Shown: positions 1 through 12,573, counted from the first letter of the stretch. The stretch is 64,000 nucleotides of DNA from Spinacia oleracea (GCF_020520425.1 NC_079490.1:2976001-3040000), one strand, 5' to 3'. The notes: generated by a model not told the origin, from the letters alone. Numbers and translations are program-made.

Positions 1-1
1 C

Positions 2-2745
2 TTAACAAAGACATACCAGCTTGTTGATGATCCTCGTACAGACCACATTGTTTCTTGGGGTGAAGATGAGACTAGTTTTGTTGTTTGGAGGCCTCCTGAG
101 TTTGCTAGAGATCTTCTTCCTAACTACTTCAAACACAACAACTTCTCCAGTTTTGTTAGACAGCTTAACACCTATGTAAGTTTTTTTTCAACTACTAAAC
201 ACAATTTATTCACATGCATATGTAAATATAATGCTGTATGTGTTACTCGAACTCGAGTTGGTGCATGTGTCGGTTACAGGCTATGTTACTCGGACTCGGG
301 TACCCATGTCGGACACGGGTACGTGTCCGACTCGGCAAAAAATTTATGATTTTGGTTCAAAGTGAAGTGTCCAGTGTCTGTAATCATGTTCGAGTGTCGA
401 GAATCTGACACGGGTACTTGAGGTAAAAATGAAGAGTCCTAGTAATTACCTAGTAACATAGGTTACCGGTACATGTTCATTGTTCAAGTGTCGGACTTGG
501 CTATATTGTGAAATGTGTTCATGCTTTTGGTCCAATGAAGTGTTAAGTAGTGTCCGTGTCCATATTTATGTCGGTGTGTCAAGATTTTTGACACGGGTAT
601 TTGAGGTGAAATGAGGTGAACGAGTAACAAGCATATGTTATGAGATCATATTGGATTTAATCACTTTATTGGTTGTTTGACTTGTTAAGAAGAATTCCTA
701 GTTCATGCAGTGTTTCAAGAGAAACAAAAAGGCTGTGAAATGTGAATTACCATGTTTCTTGAACTCTGATGGAATCTTTGAAACATATATCAAAGCATTT
801 GATCAAACTTTCAAGGATTTAGATTCAGTTTCTTTTAGGGTTTTGTCTTTTTTCATCTGTTTTTTATCTCAGTCTAATTTGGAGTCTCCATTTGTCTTGT
901 TGCATCCTAATTATATATTAAGATAAACGGTAAAGTAAAATGAAGAGTCTGAGTAATATCGGAAATTAAAAAGATCAATAAAACTAGTAAAATAAGTCTT
1001 GCATATGCTTTTACACCAACATTTTATTTAGAAAGGCCTTAAATTTAAGACTTTAGGTTCATTTCAAAGTGTGAAAAGTGGTGATCATAGTTTGAAAACC
1101 TTAAATTTTAGGCATAGTGCATTTTTTTTTTAAGATTTTAATTCTCTTTTCAACCAAACTCAACTTGGTTAATTTATTTCCCAAGGGAATAATTGTTCTA
1201 TGATTTTGCTCGAATCGATACACGAACGAGCTTGGGGAGAAGGGAGACTTTTGATTCTCTAGGCATTTGGTAAGAAATGTTTGTTGTACATATAGATTTG
1301 TGCAACTTAATTAATAACTAATGAGATTTTAATTAAATGTTAATTAATATATATAAACATATACATTCATTATAATTTGAAGCACCATGTGAGTACTGTT
1401 AGTAAGATCTCAAGATTCTCTTGCTTCTTTGTCTTGGTGACTGTCCTTTTATGCATCTGTATCTTATCCCCTCTTAATATTATTCTACGTACTATAACTT
1501 TCTGTTATTAGTATATGCACATTTTTATTCTTTATTTTTCTCTTGACTCTTCAATGAAGTATATCCATGTTCAACTTTAATACACCACAATGTGATAATC
1601 TATGTGAAGGACTTCAGGGTTACATTTAGACTCAGGCCGTTCTCTTAGCCTGTTATGGTCTGGTTTGGTTTGATCTGATTCTTCTTGGTCTGGTCTTGTG
1701 TGGTATGAATTTTCTGGTCTTGTCTAGTGTGATTTGGTGTGGTATGATTTTTCTAGTTTTTGGTCTGATCTGATTCTTCTTGGTTTGGTCTAGTGTAGTT
1801 TGGATTTTTCTAGTCTTGTCTGGGTTAATTTGAATGTTTATGTGGGTGTTTTTTTACTTTTCTGGTCTGTTTGATCTGGTCTGGTCTGGTCTAGTCTGGT
1901 CTGATTTTCACAAAAATAATCACTAATGAGCGATAAGAATAAGGCAAAGAAAACATAGCCTCACTTGTCACATTTGTGAATTAAATTCCACAATCATGAT
2001 AGTATAACATTATTTTGCATCATAATTTCTCCTTTTTTCTTTCTTTTACATCAAGTAATTAACATATTTTCCTTCTTTTTTTTTTTTAATCTTTTAGGGT
2101 TTCAAGAAGGTAGTTGCAGATAGGTGGGAGTTTGCAAATGAGTACTTCAAAAAAGGGGAGAAACACCTATTATGTGACATCCATAGAAGAAAAACTCCAC
2201 AACACCACCACCAAATTCACTACCAAGATCAAGTACTAATCCCACCACATTACCTCCCTTCTTCACCGCCGCCCGACGAAAGCGGTGGTTCTTGGATAAA
2301 CATTGATCACCACCACCACCACCATCAGTCGTCTTCTCCGTTACCGTCACCCAAACCCACCACCACCGGCGGAGGCGGTCCTAACACCGACATCCTAACG
2401 GCGTTAACGGAAGACAACCAAAGGCTAAGGAAGAGGAACTTCATGCTAGTATCTGAACTCAACCACATGAAAACCCTATACAATGACATTATCTACTTTA
2501 TCCAAAACCATGTTAAACCAGCTGCTCCTAATAGTAGTAATGGAAATGACCAAAATCGCCCTCCTAATAATAATAATAATAACTACAATGCCATGGCTGC
2601 AGCTCAACCTAAGCTCATAGAGTTGGATAATGATGATCGAGATAATCACGGCGGCGGCGGTGGCGATTCGAGTAATAATAGAGAGACTATTAAGCTGTTT
2701 GGAGTCCCTCTTCATAGCAAGAAGAGATTGCACTTAGCTAGCTGA
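2..2745 (+). CDS. HSFB4: Class B heat shock transcription factor, HSFB4-like (5' partial)
   Basis: The gene is cut by the left edge of the window. Exon 1 (2-175, phase 0) encodes the middle of the HSF DNA-binding domain, with the motifs [29 protein letters not shown] and a GT donor directly after TY, the conserved HSF intron position. Exon 2 (2098-2745) continues with [17 protein letters not shown] and a long His/Pro/Gly-rich linker. A heptad region follows ([20 protein letters not shown]; class B oligomerisation domain without the class A insert), then an Asn-rich stretch. The C-terminus contains KLFGVPL followed by the basic run SKKR. LFGV is the known repressor tetrapeptide of class B HSFs, and KLFGVPL with SKKR near the end is typical of HSFB4. 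The protein should be a nuclear DNA-binding repressor acting on heat shock elements; in Arabidopsis HSFB4 (SCHIZORIZA) also controls root cell fate. The intron is about 1.9 kb and repeat-rich. The class B assignment is firm and the B4 assignment is good. Confidence 0.93.
236..615 (+). repeat. Dispersed repeat patch with GTGTCGGAC / CGGGTAC words in the HSFB4 intron
   Basis: The words tgttactcggactcg, gtcggacacgggtac and gtgtccga recur in this stretch of the intron. The same vocabulary reappears in each unit of the tandem array downstream of the gene (2870-3675), so the two regions probably derive from one repeat family. No coding potential is visible. Confidence 0.5.
1640..1910 (+). repeat. 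Low-complexity TGGTCTGG-type simple repeat
   Basis: Imperfect tandem repetition of tctggt, ctggtctggt and ggtttggt units inside the HSFB4 intron, about 200 bases before the exon 2 acceptor. It looks like a degenerate hexamer microsatellite. No other signal is visible. Confidence 0.7.
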
Positions 2746-2869
2746 TTAAGGAAACTAATTAGTAATTAATTAGTACTATGTTAATTAAGCACTGTTATTT
2801 TAGCTAGATTGGCTAGGTTTTTAACTTAGTAGAGTTTTTTCTCATTTTTAATTTTGTAAGATCCATCAG

Positions 2870-3675
2870 ATGTGAAGTTTTGGTTAATTACATAAAAGAA
2901 GTGCTTAATTAAGTTCATCATCATTTTCATGGATTAGTTAGTACTCCTATGTTACTCAAACTCGACACACGCAAGTTTCTTATTCATGTCTGGGTGTCGA
3001 GGATATGACTTGGGAAATGTGTATCTGATAAAATACGTACGATTCTAGTGACATGGAAGTTTTGGTTAATCACGTAAAGAAAGGTGTTTAGTTAATTAGT
3101 TCATCATCATTTTCATGGATTAGTACCTACGTAGATTGTTACTATGTTACTCAGATTCGACCCACAGTATGTGTCCAAGTTTTCTACTGATGCCCCAATG
3201 TCGAGATTTCGAGACGGATATATGTGTATCTGACAAAGTATGATTCCGGTGGCAAGGAAGTTTTGGTTAATTATGTAAAAAAAAAAAGGTGCTCAATTAA
3301 TTAGTTCATCTTCATTGTCATGGATTAGTACCTGCATTATATGCTACGTTACTCAGATAGTCATATTCCGCGCATGTACATAACCAAGTTTTCTACTGAT
3401 GTCCGACTATTGAGGATACGAGACGGATATTTGAGTATCTGATAAGTATGATTCGAATGGCATGGAAGTTTTGGTTAATTACTTAAAAAGGGTGCTTAAT
3501 TAATTAAGTAATTAGGTTCATCGTCACTTCATGGATTAGTACGTACCTACGTAGGCTATGTTATTCAGACTCGGCACATGTACATGTCCAAAAAAGTTAT
3601 TCGTGTCCGAGTGTTAAGAATCCGAGACGGATACATATTTATCAGATAAGTACGATTTTAGTGGCATGCATGTGT
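2870..3675 (+). repeat. Tandem array of about four 180-210 bp units downstream of HSFB4
   Basis: The anchor gaagttttggttaat occurs near 2875, 3057, 3259 and 3466. Each anchor is followed by gtgctt(a)attaa, a ttcatcatcattttcatgg-like stretch, a gttactcagactcg-like word and a tccgagtgtcgaggatacg-like word. The last unit is divergent and lacks a following anchor. The words match the patch in the HSFB4 intron. The array begins about 125 bp after the stop codon, so transcripts may read into it. Confidence 0.8.
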
Positions 3676-4139
3676 CTGAAAACTTAGGAAGTAAATCAGT
3701 AATTATGTTGTTGGAAGAATATAATTAATTGCTCTGTAACAGGAAGGTCCTTTTTTTGAATGTTCTATGACTTTAATCAATGGACTTTGATGTATAAATG
3801 CAGGTATATCTTCTTGTTGGTCCAAAAATATTCTACTGCATCTTCTTAATTCTCCAATTGGGATTTTACAGAATTTATGCATGGCAATAATTACATAAGG
3901 TATATGTTAAAATTTGATACTGCCTGTATATTTCCATGATTCTCTCTCCTCAAAAGCTGGACCCACTTATAAAAGATCTTTAATGGCCCAGTATCTGGAA
4001 AAGTTTTCATGGGGGGTGAAAGCTGAAATTTACAAAATCAAAAGCATATTTTTTATTCTTTTAATTTTCTAAAATTAATTTTTAGGGTCAATATTATTTC
4101 TTTTCTTTGATAATTAAGGAAAGAAAACTCATAGTTTCT

Positions 4140-4405
4140 ACGTTTTTTTATACTCGCAACGTTTATATTTTTGACACTATTCACATATTCGACTTTGATT
4201 ATTGTTGGTGTTTTATATGTAAGATAAAACATATTTATGTTGGATCTTGTTAAATTCGTCTCAATGTGTATTTCTAAAATATCAAATTTTAATAATTTTC
4301 GCTTAAAGGATATTGAATATATTAATGATCAAAATTTTACATTGACATGCGTGAAAGTGACCAACGTAACGTTGCGAGTAAAAACGAACAGAGGAAGTAT
4401 GAAAT
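4140..4405. mobile_element. Stowaway-like MITE (degenerate ends)
   Basis: The left end has tactcgcaacgtttata and the right end has acgttgcgagtaaaaacg followed by gaggaagta. The internal words (gacactattcacatattcgac, gttaaattcgtctcaatg) match the better-preserved copies at 14354-14616 and 38911-39163. The outer TCCGT-type termini are eroded on the left. Confidence 0.65.
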
Positions 4406-5225
4406 ACCTAATCATCTTTTCTAAATTTTAAGATTCCGAGCTAATGCTGAGTACAACGAAACCTACGATCTAACCTCACACTATCCCTACCCCCTTCCAA
4501 GTAAACTTGCTGAATAGACTTCAAACATAGACTATTACCCGAACGATATATGATCGTTCAAAAGAAAGCAAACCCGAAACCCGACACTAAAACGCTACAT
4601 CTTCTTTAATTTTTAGGGTCAATATTGTTTCTTTTCTTGATAAATTTTTTTGACAGTTCTTTTCTTGATAATTAAGGAAAGAAAACTCATCTGAAATACC
4701 TAATCATCTATTTTAAATTTTAAGTTTTCGAGCTAATGTTGAGTACAACGAATTAGAAACCTGCGATTTAACCTCACACTATCCCAACCCCATTTTTAGG
4801 TAAACTTATTGAACAAACTTCAAACATAAACTATTATCCGAACGATGTATGATCGTTTAAAAGAAAGCAAACTTGAAATCCGACACTAAAACGCTACATC
4901 TTCTTTAATTTTTAGCTAGGGTCAATATTGTTTCTTTTCTTGATAATTTTTTTTTGACAGTTCTTTTCTTGATAATTAAGGAAAGAAAACTCATCTGAAA
5001 TACCTAATCATCTATTTTAAATTTTAAGATCCCGAGCTAATGTTGAGTACAAAGAATTAGAAACCTATGATTTAACCTTACACTACCGCTACCACGGTTT
5101 TAAGTAAACTTACTGAACAAACTTCAAACATAAACTATTACCCGAACGATATATGAACGTTCAAAAGAAAGCAAACTCGAAGCCCGACACTAAATACTAC
5201 ATCTTCTTTTAATTTTAGGGTCAAT
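4401..5225 (+). repeat. Three-unit tandem repeat, about 290-305 bp per unit
   Basis: Units begin at gaaatacctaatcat near 4401, 4693 and 4997. Each contains cgagctaatgctgagtac, cttcaaacatagactatta, atatgatcgttcaaaagaaa and ctacatcttctttaattttt in the same order. Units 1 and 2 end with a cttgataattaaggaaagaa stretch that reads into the next unit. That stretch also occurs just before the MITE at 4140, so the amplified segment probably started at the MITE edge. Confidence 0.8.
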
Positions 5226-5593
5226 ATGTCCTAGAAAGAAGGCTTTCATTTTATTTTTAGTCATCTTTATACATAAATCCAAAACAAAGCTCATTGATTT
5301 TTATCCATATATCATGGCCATAATTAATAAAGTTGCTTTAAAAAAAGGGATGCTTTTTTTCTTCTTTTTTTTTTCGTTTCTTTTGCTATTGATTTGAAGT
5401 TTCTTTGTTGGCTGACTATTAAAAGTGCATTATGAGTTTTCAAACGTACCCTAGATCTAGTTGTTAATGAGTGAATCATTTGCTTTTTGATAAATTCTAT
5501 CTGAAAATCCATGCAAGTTTGCTTTAATCCCTCTACGACGAGACTCTACTACGGTGCAATATACTTTTAAAGGGCACACTTCTCTTTGTTGAT

Positions 5594-5946
5594 TAACAGC
5601 CTGTTTGATAATCAGATGTTGGTTGTTGGTCGGTAGTTGTTTCACTTGTCTTGATTGATCGGCTTTTTGTATTAGCTTTTTATGTTGATTGTTTGACCGT
5701 AGGTTTTCTAAAAATGTGTTTGGCAGAATTAGATGTTGGCCGTTGTTGCATACAAAATAGAGATTAAAATGTAATTACTAAAATGATAGGCCAACATGCA
5801 TGAATTTAGAGGGGGGGGGGGGTGAGCCGGCTTTTTAGCCAATGAAAAAGTCATTTACCAAACATTAATATTGGATGTTTGACCACATAAAAAGGCCAAA
5901 ATCCACTGAAAAAGCCAACAAAATGCCATTTACCAAACATACCCTA
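5594..5946. mobile_element. Putative MITE with AGCCTGTTTG-type ends
   Basis: The left end reads acagcctgtttgataatcag and the right end atttaccaaacataccct; the two are approximate inverted complements. The interior has repeated ttggttgtt and aaaagccaac words in opposite orientations and an 11-12 base G run near 5811-5822. No ORF is present. The exact borders are uncertain. Confidence 0.5.
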
Positions 5947-7357
5947 TTTGCATAACTTGTCTTTGTTGGTCGTTCAAAATTATGTGGTAGTGAACTTGTT
6001 TTTTTTTTATAGGGAAGGTAGTGAACTTGTTTTAAAAGTACGTGAACATTCTATTACGGAGCACCTTTTTTTTTCTTATGTTGTTAGGTCATGTTAAGCT
6101 TTCGTTTAGGTCCAAAACATAGTCAAATGAATCATGGCATAACCAGTAATTATACATAGGGGGGTAAAAGACAAGATTCGATACCCACAAAAATTTCAAA
6201 CTTTCAACGCAAAATTGCCACTTGTGTTACATTGGACATATATTTTTACAATGCATATTTAATTTTTAACCATATCACGAGGAGGTCATGACCTTCACCA
6301 ACCCCCCTAATTTCTCCCCTGGGGTAAACCAAAATGTAATACAATAGTACTTTGTATTATATATTTAGACTCTGTTCTTTTGAATTGAATAAATCTGAAC
6401 TAAACTTATTTTATATAAAAGTACTAAACTAAACTTCTACTGAAATAATCGAAAAGAATAAGACCTTATTGACAATTACAAAGCACAACCATACTGGTTA
6501 ATCACAGCTCACAACAACCATAAATGTTGCACACTTGCACCTAAAAAAAACAATTAATAATTACAATTGCAATCATAATCAATCGACTGCAATCTTGAAG
6601 TCATTAGCTCCAATAAACATCTTGAACTCATGATTATTGTTTTTTAACCTTTTTCTTTAATGGTGATAATAAGAAGAAAAAAAAAGTAGGAAAATCATGA
6701 AAGTATTTTCTTTCACCTTTATCCTACCAATGTAGATTCCTAATGTGAGGTAAAGTGGAATTCCTCTACATTTGAATCCACAAATTGTGCCTAAAAGTTG
6801 GAAATATGATTATAGGAGTTAGGAGGGACTATAAATTTTGGAAGATAGATTATTTTGAGAAGGTAACCCCTAAAGTTTAGATTATTCTAAAATAATACAA
6901 AGTTTAGATTATTTTTAGAAGATGTGTGAAAGTTGGGATTATTTATGTCAATTTTTCCTAAAATAAAAAACTAATTTCATAATATTAACGTAAATAGAAT
7001 GTTAACACGAGATATTTATAGAAGAAAATTAAAGTTTAAAATTGGAAGATTTTGCTCAGTTTTATGTAAAAAAAAGATATTATAACTCACTAGTTTTAAT
7101 ATTGGACAATTTTGCTCATTTGTACGTAAAAATGAGGATATTATAACTCGCTATAGCTTTGGGAGGGACAATAGGAAAAAAAATCTCAGTATATTAACAT
7201 ATATAGGATGTTTCGAAACTCCCAGACGAAACACGGGATATGTTTAGAAGAAAGGTTCTAAAAGTAGACGATTTTTATTTCTTAATTGTGCATGAAAATG
7301 AGGATATTATGACTCTTTAGTTCTAATATTCGGTGGTTTTGCTCATTCGTTAGTTCC
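5947..7357. other. Gene-free AT-rich interval
   Basis: No ORF of recognisable family. A short inverted-repeat element at 6365-6477 is described separately. Between 6840 and 7330 several lines repeat words such as aaaatgaggatattat and gattttgctca, suggesting an old degenerate tandem amplification. Confidence 0.6.
6365..6477. mobile_element. Short MITE-like inverted repeat
   Basis: The left end, tagactctgttcttttgaat, is roughly complementary to the right end, tcgaaaagaataagacctta. The interior is rich in aactaaactta words. A related element with gctctgttctgttcgac ends lies in a MOC1 intron at 43312-43485. Confidence 0.45.
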
Positions 7358-7374
7358 AATTAAGATTCGATGAT

Positions 7375-7540
7375 ACCAATTGACTGTTGGTTCAGTGGTG
7401 ATTGAGGCTGAACTTGGTAGGGAGGACCCGTGTTCGATCCCCCGCAACAACAATTGGGAGGGGAATGGAACCTATCCACTCAGAACTCGCCCCGAATCTG
7501 GATTAGCCCTAAGGGTGAACCGGATGGTACACCAAAAAAA
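7375..7540 (+). mobile_element. tRNA-derived SINE with 17-bp target-site duplication
   Basis: The body starts accaattgactgttggttca and carries a box-A-like region (tggttcagtggtgattgagg) and a box-B-like gtgttcgatccccc, typical of a Pol III internal promoter. It ends caccaaaaaaa. Both flanks carry the same 17 bases, aattaagattcgatgat (7358-7374 and 7541-7557), which is direct evidence of a target-primed retroposition. The direct repeat is perfect, so the insertion is fairly young. Confidence 0.85.
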
Positions 7541-7557
7541 AATTAAGATTCGATGAT

Positions 7558-9540
7558 TTTGTTAAATTGTGCGTAAAAATGAGGATATTATGATTTGTTG
7601 GTTCTAAGATTGGATGATTTTGCTCAAACATATACAAGAACATGATGACAACAATTATGCAAACATTAGTTGTCCTTTTCAATGGAATAAGCAACTCAAG
7701 TACCCAAATCGTGGGATATCCAAAGCTTCAAAGAAGTTATAATTGTTACCTAAATTGTTCCACTAGATTGCAAATTCTATGCTTCAAGAATCAAATTAAG
7801 ATGTTTTAATCATTGAATTTTGCACTTTTATGGAAGAGAATCATTGCATCTCATATGCTCTTCAAATTAAATTCCATCATGCAAAATCATTTTCATATTT
7901 CTCTTTATCTTTATTTTCATTCCTACCTTTTCTTTTCTTTTTCTTTTCATAAATGTTTTAAATTTTTGTTTTAAATTTTGAAATTTTGTCAAGAAAAAAG
8001 GTAGAAAAGGGATTGGATGCATGAAAGATGGTGGGGAAAAAAGTCATTTTTATTTCCCAAAAAAAAAAGGTAATTTTTATGCTATATAGTAAAATATTAA
8101 AGTAATTTTTTCAAAAGAAAAAAGAGTAGAAAAGAGCAAATACTTCCTTTAGGATTGTTTTTGTCATTGGTATGTCGCCTTCCATTATCCTTTTATCCCT
8201 TTGACCTTTGTACTCGTGGGAATACATTGACATTTTTAATTTCTTTTATGTAAAAATTTACTAAAATTTACTTATGGTCTTCTTAAATAATTGTTGCTTT
8301 TACTTTTCAAAAATTGACTTTATTTTAATGGTAGTATATGTATATTTAGACAAAAAATACTAAAACTATTTTATCAGAACTAATATTAATGTGAATTTGC
8401 CGATATATAAAATACAAATGATTTTTTTGTAAATGTACATTAGAATTAATCAAAGGTCGACATTGGTTCTCAAAAACGGATATTATAATTATTTTCCCTA
8501 ATATTTGAAGGGGAAAGGAGCAAATAATTGTTTTTTTTCTTTTTTCCCTTAAGATTGGCAAGGTATAAAAAAATTATTTACTCCATATCTCAAGAAAGAC
8601 TAAAACCTATAACCTTACCCAAAACAAAAAGGATTAATGAAATTAACGCAAAAATCATTATCTGTTATCGGATTAAAAAAAAGTATTATATCCCTAATAA
8701 CCTAATTTAGTTACTACAACAATTAGTAAACTATTAGACCAATGTCATGTCACTTGTATCATAACCTGCTATTATACTACTGAGCATGGTTTAATACTCT
8801 TATACGGAGTAGTTAATTACAGTAAGTAACAATCAGACGGGTAAGAGACTAGATGTGCCTTTAAAGTTCGAAAAAAAAGAGAAAAAAACCTTAATGATAT
8901 TTCTTGAGACCCTACATGAAAATATAAACATGTAAAACCGTCGCACATCGAAGAAGAAGAAGATAATAACCAAATTCTCCCATTGCAAACGGTTACAACC
9001 TTTATGCAATGACACCTCCTCTTAGGTTCAAAGTGGATACCTCGTCTCATTATTGTTAGGCTGTCAAATCGCGTCATTGGCTGGTTACGTGCCGGGTATA
9101 GTCGGATAATGTATTTGTGTGGGGTCATTGTGCTTATGCGAATTGAATGTGTGAATATCTTTTTACGGGTCACTTCGATTTTTGTCAGAAATCGGTTGGA
9201 TCGCGTCAGCTTTTGACAGCCCTACTTATTGTGCTGGTCCAGGCCCATGACACAAAGTCATCAGTAACGGGCCTATATGATCTTGCTACTTAAAAATCTG
9301 AAATCTGAAGCCTTCATGTTATTAAAGAAAAGGCCCATTAACAAGTAAATCTGAAATCTTACCTTCAGAAGCCCAATTCTTAAGCATGAAATATATTGGG
9401 CTGGGAGCCTGGGAGGCATAATGGTCCATAAGTTTGATTGGTTCAAACATCTATGTCCTTTTCACTATACAAGTACCATAACTATACAAGTACCATAATT
9501 TGGTTGCTTTCTTTAATCTTTACCACCCACAAGGCCATAA
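7558..9540. other. Gene-free AT-rich interval
   Basis: No recognisable gene. Some short open frames occur, including one of 118 codons on the minus strand at 8817-9173, but none has a start context, codon pattern or domain that supports it. A GC-richer patch at 9053-9232 has approximate inverted ends (taggctgtcaaatcgcgtc and gatcgcgtcagcttttgacag) and may be a small non-autonomous element. Confidence 0.55.
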
Positions 9541-9551
9541 CTTGTAAGTTT

Positions 9552-9685
9552 TTTTTTTAATTATTTTTTATATTTTTAGTTACAAGGGAAAATAAATTAA
9601 AAGTGCGAGCTGGAAGATTCGAATCAAGACCTCTTATACACAAGCCCTTAATCTTAACGGTTAGGTGAATATCTCATTGGTATAG
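9552..9685 (-). mobile_element. tRNA-derived SINE (minus strand) with 11-bp target-site duplication
   Basis: Read on the minus strand, a box-A-like segment (cacctaaccgttaagatta) precedes a box-B-like gtcttgattcgaatc, followed by an AT-rich tail ending in an A run. The repeat cttgtaagttt flanks it at 9541-9551 and 9686-9696. It belongs to a different subtype from the SINE at 7375. Confidence 0.7.
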
Positions 9686-9779
9686 CTTGTAAGTTTGTGA
9701 CATAGAGTTCCTTAGATTTACATAGATGTATAAGTAGAGAATGGGTAACTAATGGCTAAAAAGACATCATTTGTATAGG

Positions 9780-9885
9780 AAGTTGATTTTGGAAGTCGGT
9801 TTTATTTTGGCACTCCTACTTGTGAGTAGAGCATAAAAAATTGTGCTCTCACAATAGGGGTGCCAAAATCAACCAGCTCTCGTTT
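9780..9885. repeat. Short foldback (hairpin) element
   Basis: The left arm tttggcactcctacttgtga pairs imperfectly with the right arm tcacaataggggtgccaaaa, with a loop of about 20 bases. It could be a small MITE or a transcribed hairpin. No flanking duplication was identified. Confidence 0.5.
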
Positions 9886-12315
9886 GTACATGGTCAATCA
9901 CTTCTTCAATACGAGCAATTGCAATTGGTGGCGGAACCATGATTGTTAAATCGGGGTGTTAATACGGGCAAGAGCCGCGAGAAAACAACCTATATGATGG
10001 GTAAGGCGGTTTATTTAGGGTATCAGTGGACATCCCTTGCACATACATGGCACCGCCACTAGTGCAACTTCATTAATAGAATCATTTGGTACTAGGGTTG
10101 ATGATCGAATGCCATGTTTCATTATTAGTAGGGACGAATCGGTAGGAAGTCTAGTCGATCTTATCGAGAAAATTGTACTCGTGTACAATTATACAAGGGA
10201 AATAAGAGAAACCATAAACTCTTTAAGTAACCCTTTCATTATCTTTTATCGACCTTTAAAGCGATCAATTATTTGAAAATCTTAGATACATATTTAATAT
10301 CGTAGATAAAGTAACGCGACAAGCACACTCTAAAAGACATCAAATTAAAGTATGTTTGGCAAAGAGAACAATTTAATTAATTTTAGCATAAATAGGCCCT
10401 AACACAAAATGGTCCTAACTCTCACTAGTGAAGTATAATTTGACATATTACCAACAAGGAATTATTCAAAAGACAAAATGGCGGGACCTATGCCTTTAGA
10501 GAAAGAGGGCAAATTTATTGTTGTGATAGTAAGGGATGCTCAAACTTTAGGGGGCAAACATTAAAATGGATAATTAATTTAATGCTTTCCATAAACTCGG
10601 TTAACAATACACTAATGGAATGAAGAATATGCTTTCTTAATAGCTTTCTCTTTCTAGATCCGAAAAATAAATTGTTAATGAAGAGCTAGGTGTACCCGAG
10701 AGTATATATTTATTGCCGTTTGATAGTTTTTACTGTTGTGAAGATCTATGACGGTTAAAATTTATTCAATGGGTAACAGAATCCCCCGTGATTAATCAGT
10801 CTTGTTGATGCTAAAAGCAAACAGACACACTAGTATCTTATCATTTAGGATGGAAAAAAAAGGTGTCTATGGTCATGCCCTAAAATATGGCCGGTGTATT
10901 TCTGATTGAAAACCTTAATCATGTCCGAGTAATTTTAAGATAAATTACCAAATAAACCAGTAATATAAAAAGCGAAATTGATACACTTAGATTAAAAACA
11001 AACGGGTAACATTACTTTCCGACGCCAACCTCAATGGTAAGGTTTGAGTTTCCTTCTTTTAGGCTTATGTTATGGGCCCCCGTACCCCTTTTAGGGCTAT
11101 GGTCCTTTGATCATGGATTGAAGAACTTTTCAAGTACGGATTAACCCTTAAGGGCAAAAATTAAAATATGTCTCACAAGTAAAGAGGGGTGTGTATTGGG
11201 TCGGGTTGGATTTGGGGTTGATCCCATGGGTCGTGGGCCAGAACAGGTACCGAGCCAAACTGAACCGAAAGATTCGGAAACACGACCCAGGTCAGGCCCA
11301 AGCCAACATGACGTCGTGTTAAGCCGGACTATTATGCCTAAGCCTGATTTTACTAAATTCGCCATGCTTTTGTCGTGCCGTGGCTTGTTGTGATTTTTCC
11401 ATAAGATGCGGATCAGGCCCAACCCACGACCACGACTTCATGCGCGTGTTGGGCCGTGCTTTTCTCGTGTCCATGCTAGGCCGGGCTTTTTATGCGGGCC
11501 TCGGGTTGGGTCGACCCACTACAAACTTTAATCACAGGTCTCTTATGACATGGTGACACCTACTCTTTTTTTCTTAGAAGTCAACCACTTCTCCACGGAT
11601 ATTATAAACAAAAAATTCTTTGTGTACAGAAGTTTCGATCCTTAATCTTGCCATAGTTCATCCCACCAAAGAAAACAATCTTTTAGATTGAGAATCAAAA
11701 AAAGCTTTTTTTGGAGCCAAGAATAAATGTAACTTATACTATCTCATAAATAAATAAATAAATAAATAAATAAAATTGGGGCTCACGATTAAATACCGTG
11801 CGACACGTTAGTTTGGCACTTAAATGTGCAAAATCGATATCCATTGACCCAAAAAAGATTAGGTTTTCTTATTCTTTTTAATATTCAATTAACATGAATA
11901 ATAATTTATTCATTTTAGACATGTATAACATATTTTATTATTTTAGCACCTCCCCCACTAACAAAATTCAAGAACAAATCTCATTATATATATGTGTGTT
12001 TGAATATATATACTTTGACATTGCTAAGTTTGGTAATGATCCTTTATTTAATGTGGAAAGTAAGGATTATATAATTGTCACTTTTCTTTCTTATGACAAA
12101 TGTCTAGTTTCTCTTTTATTGTTTTTTTATTCACATTGTACCAGAGTCGGCAGGAGAATGATGTAGACGAGATTTGATTAATGTCTTGAATAACACTCTC
12201 AAAACTTTAACAACTAATCTAATTGATATCCAAGTCCCTCTCTTACTAGTTACCACCGACAATAATAAAACTAATTTTGAGATGCGTTTATTGGCGAGGT
12301 CAATCCCTAAAGATA
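9886..12315. other. Gene-free interval with GC-rich patch and simple repeat
   Basis: No gene was recognised. The interval contains the GGGTC/GGCCC patch at 11180-11525 and a tetranucleotide run of about 26 bases (ataa repeats) near 11748-11774. The ORFs at 10037-10276 and 11894-12166 have no recognisable domain or promoter context. Confidence 0.55.
11180..11525. repeat. GC-rich GGGTC/GGCCC repeat patch
   Basis: The patch is dense in words such as gggtcgggttgg, caggcccaag, ttgggccgtgc and gcgggcctcgggttgggtcg. Similar patches occur near 18560, 23524, 26690, 42160, 49220, 60130 and 60690. In plants such patches are usually decayed non-autonomous elements. They produce spurious ORFs on both strands. 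Confidence 0.55.
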
Positions 12316-12573
12316 TACTACCTCCGTTTCATAAAGTTCTTTACGATTTGGAAAATGTGTTCAAAGTTTAAAAACTTTGACCGTAAATGATCACCATTAT
12401 ATACATCAAAACGTCACATGTGAGATCTTGTTAGATTGGTCTCGGGATGTATTTTCAGAATATCAAATTTTTATAATTTTTTCACATACGAAATTGGATA
12501 TATTAGTAGTTAACTATTGCATTGGAGTCCGTGCAAATAGTAACGGTAAAGATCTTTTTGAAACGGAGCTAAT
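12316..12573. mobile_element. Stowaway-like MITE
   Basis: The left end tactacctccgtttcataaag and right end ctttttgaaacggagctaat form terminal inverted repeats. The interior (ttgcattggagtccgtgcaa, gttagattggtctcgggatg) matches the copy at 30801-31057 in opposite orientation. Confidence 0.7.

Noticed and set aside
8817-9173. 118-codon minus-strand ORF
   Set aside because: No family resemblance; composition matches a decayed GC-rich patch next to AT-rich sequence.
11141-11422. Overlapping ORFs on both strands in the GGGTC patch
   Set aside because: GC-rich repeats suppress stop codons on both strands; neither product resembles a protein family.
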